From JBQTII01 sp052387905 (GTDB taxonomy: Bacteria; Actinomycetota; Actinomycetes; Sporichthyales; Sporichthyaceae), in NCBI GenBank assembly GCA_052387905.1, contig JBQTIR010000005.1, forward strand, positions 286,919 to 350,918: a DNA stretch of 64,000 nt, written 5' to 3'. The notes under the pieces are model-generated. The model ran no database searches. It saw only the letters and a list, made by a program, of their open reading frames with translations, and was not told the DNA's origin. The translations under genes and the position numbers were made by a program. Positions 50,082-58,830 of this stretch are shown piece by piece (within the stretch, counting starts at the first letter, position 1; each line of letters opens with the position of its first letter).

Positions 50082-51175
50082 ACCGCGTCCCTGCGCTTGC
50101 GTCCGACCAAGCGAGCGTTATAGCGCTCGGGGAGTCGGACGCTACTCAGGATTCGCGCCGCATCATCGCGCGGGCGCGCATCACCGGGCGAGCCCGGGCG
50201 CTCGCCGTGGGCACGGTGCTCGCGGTCATCGCCTTCGCGGCGTTCTGCCTCTCGCTCAGCGTGGGCGACTTCCCGATCCCCCTTGCCGACGTCGTGGCCA
50301 CCCTGGTGGGCAACGGGGAGAAGGACCAGGAGTTCATCATCCTTCAGCTGCGCCTGCCCCGCGCGCTCACCGCGATCCTCGTCGGCGCCGCGTTCGGCAT
50401 CTCCGGCGCGATCTTCCAGTCCCTGGCCCGCAACCCGCTGGCCAGCCCGGACTTCATCGGCATCACCTACGGCGCCTCGGCCGCGGCAGTGTTCACCATC
50501 GTCGTCCTCGACCAGGGCGGCACGCTGGTCTCGATCAACGCCTTCTTCGGCGCGCTCGGCGCGGCGCTGCTGATCTACGTCCTGGCGTACAAGAACGGTG
50601 TCTCGCCCTACCGGCTGATCCTGATCGGCATCGGGATCTCCTACATGCTGCTCTCGGTCATCTCCTACCTGCTCACCCGCGCGGAGATCTTCGAGGCCGC
50701 CCGGGCGGTGGTGTGGCTGACCGGGAGCCTCAACGGACGCGGTTGGGAACACGTCCGGCCGGTGGGAGCCGCGCTGCTCATCCTGCTGCCGATCGCGGTC
50801 CTGCTCACCCGATCGCTGCGGGTCCTGCAACTCGGCGACGACGCCGCCCGCGGACTCGGGGTGCGTATCGAGCGCTCCCGGCTCGCGCTGATCCTGGTCG
50901 CGGTGGCGCTGATCGCGGTCGGCACCGCCTCGGCCGGCCCGATCGCCTTCGTCGCCCTGATCGCCCCGCCGATCGCCCGGCGCCTGGTGAACGCCCCGCT
51001 GACCATCGTCCCGGCCGCGCTGACCGGGGCCGTGCTCGTCCTGGTCGCCGACCTCGTGGCCCGGCGTGCACTCGAACCGACCGAGCTGCCGGTGGGCATC
51101 GTCACCGGTTTGATCGGCGCCCCCTATCTGCTGTTCCTGCTCGCCCGCGCGAACCGCGTCGGCTCCGGAGGGTGA
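50078..51175 (+). CDS. FecCD-type siderophore ABC permease (second subunit)
   Basis: 365 aa from GTG (GTGA overlap). It shows the same family pattern: LRLPRALTAILVGAAFGISG, AIFQSLARNPLASPDFIGIT, FVALIAPPIARRLVNAP and ELPVGIVTGLIGAPYLLFLL. The N-terminal 35 residues are cytoplasmic and polar. Together with the previous gene it forms the heterodimeric membrane channel. Confidence 0.9.
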   Translation: MNRVPALASDQASVIALGESDATQDSRRIIARARITGRARALAVGTVLAVIAFAAFCLSLSVGDFPIPLADVVATLVGNGEKDQEFIILQLRLPRALTAILVGAAFGISGAIFQSLARNPLASPDFIGITYGASAAAVFTIVVLDQGGTLVSINAFFGALGAALLIYVLAYKNGVSPYRLILIGIGISYMLLSVISYLLTRAEIFEAARAVVWLTGSLNGRGWEHVRPVGAALLILLPIAVLLTRSLRVLQLGDDAARGLGVRIERSRLALILVAVALIAVGTASAGPIAFVALIAPPIARRLVNAPLTIVPAALTGAVLVLVADLVARRALEPTELPVGIVTGLIGAPYLLFLLARANRVGSGG

Positions 51176-51177
51176 CC

Positions 51178-52023
51178 ATGACCGACGCCGCACACCACAC
51201 CCTGTCCGCCCGCGGACTCACGCTGGCCTACGACAAGGTCGAGGTCTCGCGCGAGCTGTCGGTGACGATCCCGCCCGGGCGCATCACCGCCGTCGTGGGC
51301 GCGAATGCGTGCGGGAAGTCCACCCTGCTGCGTGGCCTCGCACGCCTGCTCAAGCCGCGCGCCGGCACGGTGCTGCTCGACGGGGAGTCGATCCACCGGA
51401 TGTCGACCAAGGCCGTCGCGCTGCGGCTGGGCATCTTGCCGCAGTCCCCGATCGCCCCGGACGGCATCACCGTCGCCGACCTGGTCGCCCGCGGGCGCTA
51501 CCCGCACCAGAAATGGTTCCGGCAGTGGTGCGACGAGGACGAGAAGGTCGTCACGGTGGCGATGGAACTCACCGGCACCCTGGAGCTCGCGACCCGGCCC
51601 GTCGACGAACTCTCCGGTGGACAGCGGCAGCGAGCGTGGATCGCCCTGGCGCTGGCGCAGGGCACCGACCTGATGTTGCTGGACGAGCCGACCACCTTCC
51701 TCGATCTGGCCCACCAGGTCGACGTGCTGGACCTGCTGGCGGATCTGAACCAACGCGAGGGCCGCACCGTCGTCCTCGTGCTGCACGACCTGAACCAGGC
51801 CGCCCGGTACAGCCATCACCTGATCGCGATGCGCCAGGGCCGAATCATCGCGGAGGGGCCGCCGGCGGAGGTGGTGACCGAGGAACTCGTCGCGCAGGTG
51901 TTCGGGTTGCCCTGCAAGGTGATCACCGATCCGGTCTCCGGTACGCCGATGGTCATCCCGATCGGCCGGCACAACGGCACTACCGCCGTATCGACCACTG
52001 CTCACAAGGAGATCCATTCGTGA
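51178..52023 (+). CDS. Siderophore ABC transporter ATP-binding protein
   Basis: 281 aa, FepC type. Walker A GANACGKSTLL, the signature LSGGQRQRAW, Walker B LMLLDEPTTFLDLAHQ and the H-loop VLVLHDLNQAARYSHHL are all intact. The overlap of its stop with the next GTG shows one operon with the permeases and the binding protein. Confidence 0.95.
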   Translation: MTDAAHHTLSARGLTLAYDKVEVSRELSVTIPPGRITAVVGANACGKSTLLRGLARLLKPRAGTVLLDGESIHRMSTKAVALRLGILPQSPIAPDGITVADLVARGRYPHQKWFRQWCDEDEKVVTVAMELTGTLELATRPVDELSGGQRQRAWIALALAQGTDLMLLDEPTTFLDLAHQVDVLDLLADLNQREGRTVVLVLHDLNQAARYSHHLIAMRQGRIIAEGPPAEVVTEELVAQVFGLPCKVITDPVSGTPMVIPIGRHNGTTAVSTTAHKEIHS

Positions 52024-53006
52024 AGACCCGTCAGATTGCTGTTGTTCTCGCTCTGCTGGTGACCGTCGGTCTCGCAGCCTGCGCGGGCGACGACGAGGAC
52101 CCGACGACAGCCGGGCCGGATGCGCAGAGTGCGAGCCCGGCGACCAGTTCCTCGCCGACCGTGTCGGGGAGCCGCACCGTCAGCCACGACAAGGGCCAGA
52201 CGGTGGTTCCGGCAAACCCGGCGCGCGTGGTCGTGCTGGACACCTCGCTGCTGGACGCGACGGTGTTCCTCGGCCTGACGCCGGTCGGCGCGGTGCGGAC
52301 CGCCGTGGACTCCGAGCTGCCCTCCTACCTCGGCGACCGCGCCGACGACATCGAGATCGTCGGGACCATCGGCAACCCGAACCTGGAGGCGATCGCGGCG
52401 CTGCGACCCGACCTGATCATCTCCGCGACACTGCGCGATGACGAGCGCTACGACACCCTCGGCGGCATCGCGCCGACCGTGTTCACCGCCGGTCCGGGCA
52501 CCACCTGGCGCACGGACTTCCAGATCGTCGCGGACGCGTTGGGCAAGTCCGAACAGGCACAGTCCGCGCTGGCCGATTTCGACGCCCGTGCGCAGCAGAT
52601 CGGGGAGGCAATCGGGGCCGCCGGCACCACCGCCTCGATCGTGCGCTTCCTGCCGGACGAGACCCGGGTGTACGGCCCGGACAGTTTCTCGGGCAGCGTC
52701 CTGCGCTCAGTGGGCCTGGGCGCACCGGAGCTGGACTACGACGAGTTCGCGATCGCGTATCTGAGCTCCGAGCAGATCGAGATGGCCGATGCAGACATCA
52801 TCTTCGCGACCACCTTCGGGCCCGAGCAGGACTCAACCCGCGGTGCGATCACCGGCCTGTGGGGCAACCTACGCGCGATCGAGAACGGGTGCCAGTTCGA
52901 CGTCGACGACGACGCGTGGATGCTCGGTATCGGCCTGATCGGAGCTCAGGCCATCCTGGCCGACGTCGAGCGTCTTCTCGCCGACGGGGACTGCGCCGGT
53001 CAGTAG
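52020..53006 (+). CDS. Iron-siderophore-binding lipoprotein (FepB-like)
   Basis: 328 aa from GTG. Lipobox LLVTVGLAACAGDDEDP with Cys about residue 21. The PBP2 type III fold is shown by HDKGQTVVPANPARVVVLDT, LEAIAALRPDLIISATLRDD, YDTLGGIAPTVF and QIEMADADIIFATTF. It delivers the ferric siderophore to the permease. This is the last gene of the operon. Confidence 0.9.
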   Translation: MKTRQIAVVLALLVTVGLAACAGDDEDPTTAGPDAQSASPATSSSPTVSGSRTVSHDKGQTVVPANPARVVVLDTSLLDATVFLGLTPVGAVRTAVDSELPSYLGDRADDIEIVGTIGNPNLEAIAALRPDLIISATLRDDERYDTLGGIAPTVFTAGPGTTWRTDFQIVADALGKSEQAQSALADFDARAQQIGEAIGAAGTTASIVRFLPDETRVYGPDSFSGSVLRSVGLGAPELDYDEFAIAYLSSEQIEMADADIIFATTFGPEQDSTRGAITGLWGNLRAIENGCQFDVDDDAWMLGIGLIGAQAILADVERLLADGDCAGQ

Positions 53007-53074
53007 TGGCTCAGCAGGTGAGGGTGAGTCACACGGGGCGCGCACGATCACCCGGGCGAGATCGCGGGTCGGAG

Positions 53075-53380
53075 TCAGAGCAGGCCTACCTCGGCAAGCC
53101 GACTCTCGTAGAGATCCAGGGCCTCCTCCTCGTCCCGGCCGGCGGCTTGCGCCTGCGCGTACAACTGCTCGACGTCGACGCCGGACTCGCGCCGGCGACG
53201 TTCCCAGTCCTCGCGGTTGCGGCGCCAGTATCCGATCACCCCATGGCTCTCCGCGGGCAGGTGGCGCACTCGACGTAGGTGCTTGCGCACCGCTCGCGTC
53301 GCGGCGGCCTCACCGGCGACGTAGAGGTAGCCGGGGTATAGGTAAGGCTTACCTTTGTTTTCGAGAAACGGAATTGCCAT
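53075..53380 (-). pseudogene. Siderophore-interacting protein, 5'-truncated
   Basis: The C-terminal domain reads LYVAGEAAATRAVRKHLRRV, then VIGYWRRNREDWERRRRESG, DVEQLYAQAQAAGRDEEEAL. GEAxAxRxxRxHLR and GYWR are signatures of the SIP NAD-binding half. The FAD-binding half is missing; upstream of about 53335 the frame runs into the iron box and starts by chance at the same place as the opposite gene. It therefore looks like a fragment left by recombination. Such proteins reduce ferric siderophores. Confidence 0.65.
53338..53356 (+). promoter_or_regulatory. IdeR/DtxR iron box upstream of the second binding protein
   Basis: ATAGGTAAGGCTTACCTTT fits the IdeR consensus (TTAGGTTAGGCTAACCTAA) at about 15 of 19 positions with perfect inner symmetry AGGTAAGGCTTACCT. 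It precedes the ATG at 53379 by 22 bases. Confidence 0.85.
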
Positions 53381-54479
53381 GCTGTCCTCGCCCGGAGTCC
53401 GTCGGTGCACTCGGCAGCTCACCGCCGCACTGCTGGCGGCCTCGATGCTGACCGCGACCGCCGGCTGCGCCGACGACGCACCCGTCGCCCTGCCGAGCGG
53501 CGCGGGCCCGTCCGCCCAGGCCTCCACCACGCCCAGCCCGGATGCGGAGGCGTTCCCCCTGACGATCCGTCAGACTGCTGGCGACGTCACAATCCCCGCT
53601 GCGCCGGAGCGCGTGGTCGCGCTGGACTTCCCCAGCGCGGACGCGGCGATCGCGCTCGGCGTCGTACCGGTGGCCATGGCCGAGCTGAGCTATATCCCGG
53701 GCGGAGTCCAGGAGTGGACGAAACAGGCCCTGGCCGGCGCCACCCCCGAGCTGATCGAGACCGAACAGGGCTTCCCCTTCGAGACGCTGCTACGACTGGA
53801 CCCGGATGTCATCCTCGCGACCAATACCTTTCCGCTGGTCGAGGACAGCTGGGCGAAGCTGAACGAGATCGCGCCCGTGGTCGCGCATATCGACAAGCCG
53901 GGTCTGGATGAGTGGCAGGGCGGCTTCCGCAAGGTCGCCCAAGCACTGGGGAAGGCCGCGGAGGGCGACCGGCTCATCGCCGAGGCGGATACCGCGGTCG
54001 AGGCTGCGCGGGCGGCGCATCCGGAGTTCACCGATGCGACGGCGTCCTTCTTCAACTACGGCGAGAGCTTCGGCCTCTACGTGATCAACTCGAACACCGA
54101 CGTCTCGATGCGGTTCATGCGCGATCTCGGGTTCGCCGGGGCGCCGCCGCAGGTGCTTGCGCTGCCGAGTGAGGCAGGCGGGGAGGGGCGTGCGGTGGTC
54201 AGTGCCGAGCGCTATGACCTGCTCGAGGCCGATGTCATCCTCGGCACCACGTCCGAGGCCAACCAGGCGGTCCTGGATGACCTGCGCGAGACCGACCTCT
54301 TCGCCCGGGTCCCCGCGGTGGCGCGTGGTGGCTTCCTCGGGCTGAACATCGGCCCGGCCACCGCAATGGCCTTCCCCTCCGTACTCAGCGTTCCCTACGC
54401 GATCGGCGAGCTTCTCGATCCGCTTTCCGTCGCAGTGCGCGCCGGCCGGACCCCCGCACCCGCACCGGCTGCTTCCTGA
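53379..54479 (+). CDS. Iron-siderophore-binding lipoprotein (second)
   Basis: 366 aa. Lipobox LLAASMLTATAGCADDAPVA with Cys about 28. The PBP2 type III fold continues PLTIRQTAGDVTIPAAPERV, VALDFPSADAAIALGVVPVA, LLRLDPDVILATNTFP, TDVSMRFMRDLGFAG and DLLEADVILGTTSEANQAVL. It has no adjacent permease or ATPase, so it may deliver a different siderophore to the transporter at 49-52 kb. Confidence 0.9.
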   Translation: MLSSPGVRRCTRQLTAALLAASMLTATAGCADDAPVALPSGAGPSAQASTTPSPDAEAFPLTIRQTAGDVTIPAAPERVVALDFPSADAAIALGVVPVAMAELSYIPGGVQEWTKQALAGATPELIETEQGFPFETLLRLDPDVILATNTFPLVEDSWAKLNEIAPVVAHIDKPGLDEWQGGFRKVAQALGKAAEGDRLIAEADTAVEAARAAHPEFTDATASFFNYGESFGLYVINSNTDVSMRFMRDLGFAGAPPQVLALPSEAGGEGRAVVSAERYDLLEADVILGTTSEANQAVLDDLRETDLFARVPAVARGGFLGLNIGPATAMAFPSVLSVPYAIGELLDPLSVAVRAGRTPAPAPAAS

Positions 54480-54565
54480 CCACTCGCCGCCGGACTGCCG
54501 CGCAATCTGGGGCCTGGCCGACAGCTGCGCACCGTCGAACTTCTACGACCGCAGCACCACGAACT

Positions 54566-54943
54566 TCAGATGTCGCGGATGGTGGCGCTCGAGCCCACAG
54601 CGTTGAGCAAGCGCGAGATATCGGGTCTGTCGCTGGTCACGATCACCGCTTCCCCGGACGCAGCCTCCACCACGGCACCGTCGGCGATGTCGGCACTCGT
54701 GCCACGGGCGAGCACGGTTCCCACCCGGTGCGCCGCCGCCTCGTCGAAAGAGGGAACCTCGCACCCACGGAGCAGGCGGCGCAACTGAGCCTGCCGGGGC
54801 GAGCGGCTGACCTGGGCCACCACCGGGGCGGGGATGACCGGTACCACGCCGTCTTCGAGCCGGACTCGATGGTCAGCCCAGAATTCTCGGTCGTTGCGCT
54901 CGGCCGCGAACAGGGCTCCGGCGTCGTAGACGACGTCGCTCAC
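54566..54943 (-). CDS. PIN-domain toxin (VapC-like)
   Basis: 125 aa from GTG, overlapping the antitoxin stop as GTGA. PIN signature: VVYDAGALFAAE (first Asp), ADIADGAVVEAAS (third Asp) and VIVTSDRPDISRLL (fourth). The second acidic residue, usually Glu in PAxVxxE, is Gln here (PAPVVAQVSRS), so catalytic competence is uncertain. Confidence 0.8.
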   Translation of the reverse strand: MSDVVYDAGALFAAERNDREFWADHRVRLEDGVVPVIPAPVVAQVSRSPRQAQLRRLLRGCEVPSFDEAAAHRVGTVLARGTSADIADGAVVEAASGEAVIVTSDRPDISRLLNAVGSSATIRDI

Positions 54944-55209
54944 GCCGACTGGCGTCCGCGCGGGCTACCGACTCGCCGACGGGCGGCATCGAGTTCGGCT
55001 TCCGTCAGGGTGCCGTTTTCGGCCTCCCACTCCGCCACCGCGGCGAGCCCGTCGCGCACGGTGAGAGCCCGTCGGGCTGCCGCGGTCATCCATGCGGAGA
55101 CGCTGGACCCCTCTGCCCTCGCGGCCAGGATGACTTGGTCGTAGACGTCGGCGTCCACAGTGATGGCGAGTTTCGGCGAGGGCTTCCCACGGGGCATAGA
55201 GCTAACCAT
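54940..55209 (-). CDS. RHH-type antitoxin partner
   Basis: 89 aa from ATG at 55209; an ATG at 55197 (MPRGKPSPKL) is equally likely. PKLAITVDADVYDQVILAAR, then AEGSSVSAWMTAAARRALTV is an Arc/MetJ-like ribbon-helix-helix. An acidic helix follows (LAAVAEWEAENGTLTEAELD, AARRRV). It is paired with the PIN toxin gene downstream. Upstream GTAGTGGTAGTAGCGCAGTA shows short direct repeats that could be its operator. Confidence 0.8.
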   Translation of the reverse strand: MVSSMPRGKPSPKLAITVDADVYDQVILAARAEGSSVSAWMTAAARRALTVRDGLAAVAEWEAENGTLTEAELDAARRRVGSPRGRQSA

Positions 55210-55373
55210 ACTACTGCGCTACTACCACTACAACGCCTGAGCCTCCGGCTCGTAGGCGGAGCCTCCCGGACCGGCGCGCGACGAATGAGACCGCAAATGA
55301 GACCGCGCCGTAGGTCCTCAGGATGCCGGAGGCAAGGGATCAAGGTGGCGGGGGCGGGCGCCGATACTGCGGC

Positions 55374-55946
55374 GTGCAGTCGCCGCGTTGGCCGTTCCTG
55401 GCTGCCCTCGTCGCGGTGATCGCCGGCGGAGGTATCACGCAGGCCGCGCCGAACGTGGAGCTGCTCTTCGTCGACGCCCTGATGAGCATCCCCGACCGCG
55501 AGCAGATGCACGCCGCCAAGCGGGAGCACGAGCGCGAACAGCCGGCCGCGGACCTCGTGGCCCGGCTGACGCTGCCCCCCGGCGTCGCCGAGTGCGACGG
55601 GACTGGAGGGGTCGCGAGATCGCACATGCTCTGTTGGGAAGGTGACGCGGAGGTCGTGTCCACGACCGCCGCCGTGGCCGCCGGGCTTCGCACGCTCGGA
55701 GCGAGGGAGGTGTCCCCGCGGTGCGGGGAACTCCGCTTCGACGGCCGTCCCAGCTTCATCCTGTGCGAGGTCAACGCCGACGTGTTGGGTCAGCCCTTCT
55801 CGGCGAACCTCGGGCCCGGCATCAGCCGCCAGGACCCGACCGCGGAGCTCCGAGGGGTATTCGTCTCGGGCGGTGTGGGCCAGGGCGCCGCGTTCGGTTT
55901 GTCTATCCCCTCCCGCGCGACGCCAATCCTGGTCCCCGAAAGCTGA
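55374..55946 (+). CDS. Exported hypothetical protein
   Basis: 190 aa from GTG, starting QSPRWPFLAALVAVIAGGGI after the initiator. The hydrophobic N-terminus suggests export or a membrane anchor; the upstream open codons (MPEARDQGGGGGRRYCG) do not look coding. Mature part: DREQMHAAKREHEREQPAAD, VARLTLPPGVAECDGTGG, and four cysteines. No family recognised. The gene is alone between the PIN pair and the enoyl-CoA hydratase gene. Confidence 0.6.
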   Translation: MQSPRWPFLAALVAVIAGGGITQAAPNVELLFVDALMSIPDREQMHAAKREHEREQPAADLVARLTLPPGVAECDGTGGVARSHMLCWEGDAEVVSTTAAVAAGLRTLGAREVSPRCGELRFDGRPSFILCEVNADVLGQPFSANLGPGISRQDPTAELRGVFVSGGVGQGAAFGLSIPSRATPILVPES

Positions 55947-56047
55947 GCAGCCCCTGACTGCTCGCAACGTTCGGACAAGTGCTCGCCATAGTTGTCCGGC
56001 GATTGAGGCGCGGCTGCTACCAAGGACTGAGGGAGAAGGTCACTGAC

Positions 56048-56827
56048 ATGAGCTGGACGATCGAACGCCGCGGGCGGGTGGCCGTGGTCACCATGACGAC
56101 CAATCCCCTCAATGCGCAGAACCGCGCGTTCTTCGCCGACCTCCATGAGACCTTCGACGCCCTCGAGCGCGACCACCCGGACAGTCCGGTCGTGCTGACC
56201 GGCACCGGCACGCGCTTCTCCGCCGGCCTGGACCTGGGCGAGCACTTCCCGATCTTTGCCGGGGAGCCCGATGGGGTGCGGGCGTGGTTCGCGGAGTACC
56301 GCGCGACCAACATGCGCCTGTTCACCTACCCTCGCCCGACGGTCGCTGCGGTGAACGGGCACGCCTTCGCCGGTGGACTCATCACCGCGGCGGTGTGCGA
56401 CTACCGCGTCTGCGTCGATGCCGGCGCGAAGTTCGGCCTCAACGAGGTACCGATCGGCATTCCCATGCCGGCTGTCTATGTCCGCATGCTGGCCTACGCC
56501 TGGGGTGAGGCGATCGCCTCCCGTACGAGCCTGTTCGGTGAGGTCATCGAGGGCGAACAGGCGCACGCTTGGGGCATGGTTCATGAACTGGTCCCCGCCG
56601 CTGACGTCGTCGATCGGGCCGTTGCGTTCGCCGATGCCGTGCCCGAGGACTGCCTGGAGCAGTATGCCTACACCAAGCGCGCCTGCCAGGCCTCGGCGCT
56701 GCGCGACATCGCCGATCTGGCCGACCCCCTCGACGACGAACTGCCCACCTGGTTCACGACCGACAGCGCCCGCCACGCACACCGTCGCTACTGGCACCAA
56801 CTGAAGGGAACGCCCGCCCCGTGGTGA
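56048..56827 (+). CDS. Enoyl-CoA hydratase/isomerase family protein
   Basis: 259 aa. Crotonase motifs: VVLTGTGTRFSAGLDLGEHF (CoA pocket), PTVAAVNGHAFAGGLITAAV, CDYRVCVDAGAKFGLNEVPI. One of the two catalytic Glu of true hydratases (position GGxCE) is Ile here, while the Glu in FGLNE is kept. A one-Glu active site suits delta3,delta2-enoyl-CoA isomerase-like chemistry better than hydration. Its stop overlaps the next GTG. Confidence 0.85.
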   Translation: MSWTIERRGRVAVVTMTTNPLNAQNRAFFADLHETFDALERDHPDSPVVLTGTGTRFSAGLDLGEHFPIFAGEPDGVRAWFAEYRATNMRLFTYPRPTVAAVNGHAFAGGLITAAVCDYRVCVDAGAKFGLNEVPIGIPMPAVYVRMLAYAWGEAIASRTSLFGEVIEGEQAHAWGMVHELVPAADVVDRAVAFADAVPEDCLEQYAYTKRACQASALRDIADLADPLDDELPTWFTTDSARHAHRRYWHQLKGTPAPW

Positions 56828-57828
56828 CCCTTGATTCCCTGCCCACCTGGGTCACCTGGCGGGCCCGCCCGTTTTCCGACGCCAACCTGCTGCTGCTGCG
56901 CGGGCGGCACCCAGCGTTGGTCGACACCGGCTTCGTCGGGCACGCCGAGGAGACCGAGGCCTGGGTGCGCCACGAGGCACCCGACCTCGCCCTGGTGGTC
57001 AACACCCACTGGCACTCCGATCACGTTGGCGCCAACGGGCGGTTGCAGGCGGCCGGTATCGGCATCGCGGCGAGCGTCCCCGACGCAACCGCGCTTGAAC
57101 GGCGAGATCCCGGCTGCTGCGTGGCCGAATACCTCGATCAGCCCGTTGCCCCCTACTCCGTCGACCAGCAGCTGACCGACGGTCAGGTGCTTTGGCTCGG
57201 CGACGCGCAGTGGGAGGTGGTCGCGACTCCCGGGCACACCGCGGGACACCTGTGCCTGTGGCAACCTGACGAGCGGCTACTCGTGGTCGGCGACGCCCTC
57301 TCGGACTACGACGTCGGCTGGGTGAACCTCGCGCTCGACGGGGCGGAGGCCGCCGACACCGCGGTGTCCTCCCTGCAGCGCCTGGTCGATCTCGCCCCGC
57401 GCACACTGCTGACCGCCCACGGCCCGATCCCGGCCGACACCGATGCCGCCCTCGCCACCGCCCTGCGGCGGGCCCAGCGGCTGGCCGCGGATCCGCAGAG
57501 CGCGCTCTGGTACGGCGCGCGCCGCATCTTCGCCTACGCGCTGATGATCCGTGGCGGCGTCCCGGCAACGGACGTCGATGCCTACCTGCTTGCCCGAGAC
57601 TGGCTTACAGACGCCGCTCGACAGCTCGACCGCGAACCCGCAGACGTCGTCACCGAACTGATTGAGACGATGACCCGCAACGGCGCAGTCGTTCTGCGCG
57701 ACGGGCGGCTCCACGCAGCAGCGGAGCACACCACCGTTCCGCCCGCATCACTGCGGATCCCCTGGCCTCGCGAGTGGCCCTCGCCCTCACCCCGCCTGAC
57801 TCCAAACGCGGCGGACGCGGCGCATTGA
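56824..57828 (+). CDS. Metallo-beta-lactamase-fold hydrolase
   Basis: 334 aa from GTG (GTGA overlap; GTG three bases earlier possible). Zinc site: VVNTHWHSDHVGANGR (HxHxDH at about 62-67), ATPGHTAGHLCLW (His), VVGDALSDYDVGW (bridging Asp) and LTAHGPIPAD (last His). The C-terminal part (residues about 220-300) is a winged-helix-like segment. MBL-fold enzymes coupled to crotonases in this arrangement usually act on thioesters or CoA derivatives. Confidence 0.85.
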   Translation: MTLDSLPTWVTWRARPFSDANLLLLRGRHPALVDTGFVGHAEETEAWVRHEAPDLALVVNTHWHSDHVGANGRLQAAGIGIAASVPDATALERRDPGCCVAEYLDQPVAPYSVDQQLTDGQVLWLGDAQWEVVATPGHTAGHLCLWQPDERLLVVGDALSDYDVGWVNLALDGAEAADTAVSSLQRLVDLAPRTLLTAHGPIPADTDAALATALRRAQRLAADPQSALWYGARRIFAYALMIRGGVPATDVDAYLLARDWLTDAARQLDREPADVVTELIETMTRNGAVVLRDGRLHAAAEHTTVPPASLRIPWPREWPSPSPRLTPNAADAAH

Positions 57829-57835
57829 AGCCGTA

Positions 57836-58777
57836 TCAGGCCGCTCCGTTGTCGCCGGCGCCGTCGCGGAGCGCGGTGACCCGGCCCGAATCCGCGGTGT
57901 CGTAGCCTCCGAGGGCCTGCACGGCTGAACGTAGAGCCTCGGTGCGCAGCGCCGCGACGAGATCGGACGCCGCGCCCAACGCCACCGCAGTGATAGCGAT
58001 CTCGTAGTCCTCCCACGCGAGTGGAAGGAATTCCAGGTCGAGCTCGACGGCGGCGGAGCGCACTGCCAGGCCGGTGTCCAGGGTCCCGGTCGCGACCGCG
58101 AGCGCAACCTCCAGGTGAGTGCCGACCACAGGCCCGCGCAGCGCATCGGGGTCCACGCCGGCTCTGGCGGCGAGGTGGTCGAGCAGGACCCGGGTGCCGG
58201 TACCCGGACCGCGCAGAGCAACCCGACGATCCGTCAGATCCTCGACGCCGCGGATCCCTGCCGGGTTGCCGGGCACCACGAGCAGCCCCTGCTCGCGGCG
58301 CCAGAGGTGGACCAGGTGCGGATTCTGATCGCGCAGAATGCCGCGTGCGAACGGGGCGTTGTACTCCCCGCTGTGGTGCAGCAGATGGATCGCGGCGCCG
58401 TCGGCCCTGCCTTCCCGTACCGCACTGAGCCCCGCGGAACTGCCGCCGGCGGGGACGACCCGGATGCGGTTCGGGACCTGGCGCAGCACGACCGCGAGAG
58501 CGGGATCGTCGCTGCCGGCCAGGCGCAGGGTCGCCTCGGCATGCAGGAACTGCCGGGCCGCGAACGCGCCGTCGCGGGCGACGCGGGCGCGTCGCCGCTC
58601 GGTCAGAGTCAGCACCCCGGCATCGGCCAGCGAGCGTTGCGCCCGGCTGACCGTGCTGGCCGTCGTTGACCACTCCTGGGCAAGCTCGCGCACACCCGGC
58701 AGTTCGATTCCCGGCGCGAGCTCACCGGCGCTGATGCGGCGCGCCAGCTCGTCGCAGATGTCGCGGTACCGGGTCAC
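57836..58777 (-). CDS. GntR-HTH regulator with PBP-like ligand-binding domain
   Basis: 313 aa from GTG. Residues 1-62 are a GntR-type winged helix: RYRDICDELARRISAGELAP, GIELPGVRELAQEWSTTAST, VSRAQRSLADAGVLTL. Residues about 80-300 resemble a type II periplasmic-binding protein (VLRQVPNRIRVVPAGGSSAG, HLVHLWRREQGLLVVPGNPA, VALRGPGTGTRVLLDHLAAR). Similar HTH-PBP regulators respond to molybdate or tungstate. It is divergent from tupA with 53 bases between, so it most likely controls the tup operon. Confidence 0.75.
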   Translation of the reverse strand: MTRYRDICDELARRISAGELAPGIELPGVRELAQEWSTTASTVSRAQRSLADAGVLTLTERRRARVARDGAFAARQFLHAEATLRLAGSDDPALAVVLRQVPNRIRVVPAGGSSAGLSAVREGRADGAAIHLLHHSGEYNAPFARGILRDQNPHLVHLWRREQGLLVVPGNPAGIRGVEDLTDRRVALRGPGTGTRVLLDHLAARAGVDPDALRGPVVGTHLEVALAVATGTLDTGLAVRSAAVELDLEFLPLAWEDYEIAITAVALGAASDLVAALRTEALRSAVQALGGYDTADSGRVTALRDGAGDNGAA

Positions 58778-58830
58778 GCCACCACACTCTAGGGTTGCGC
58801 CGGTCTGCACCACATCAGAATGGAGCAATA

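Noticed and set aside
55086..55967. Minus-strand open frame across the exported protein and the antitoxin region.
   Set aside because: It mixes shadow sequence of two genes; the antitoxin frame with RHH motif is the real one.
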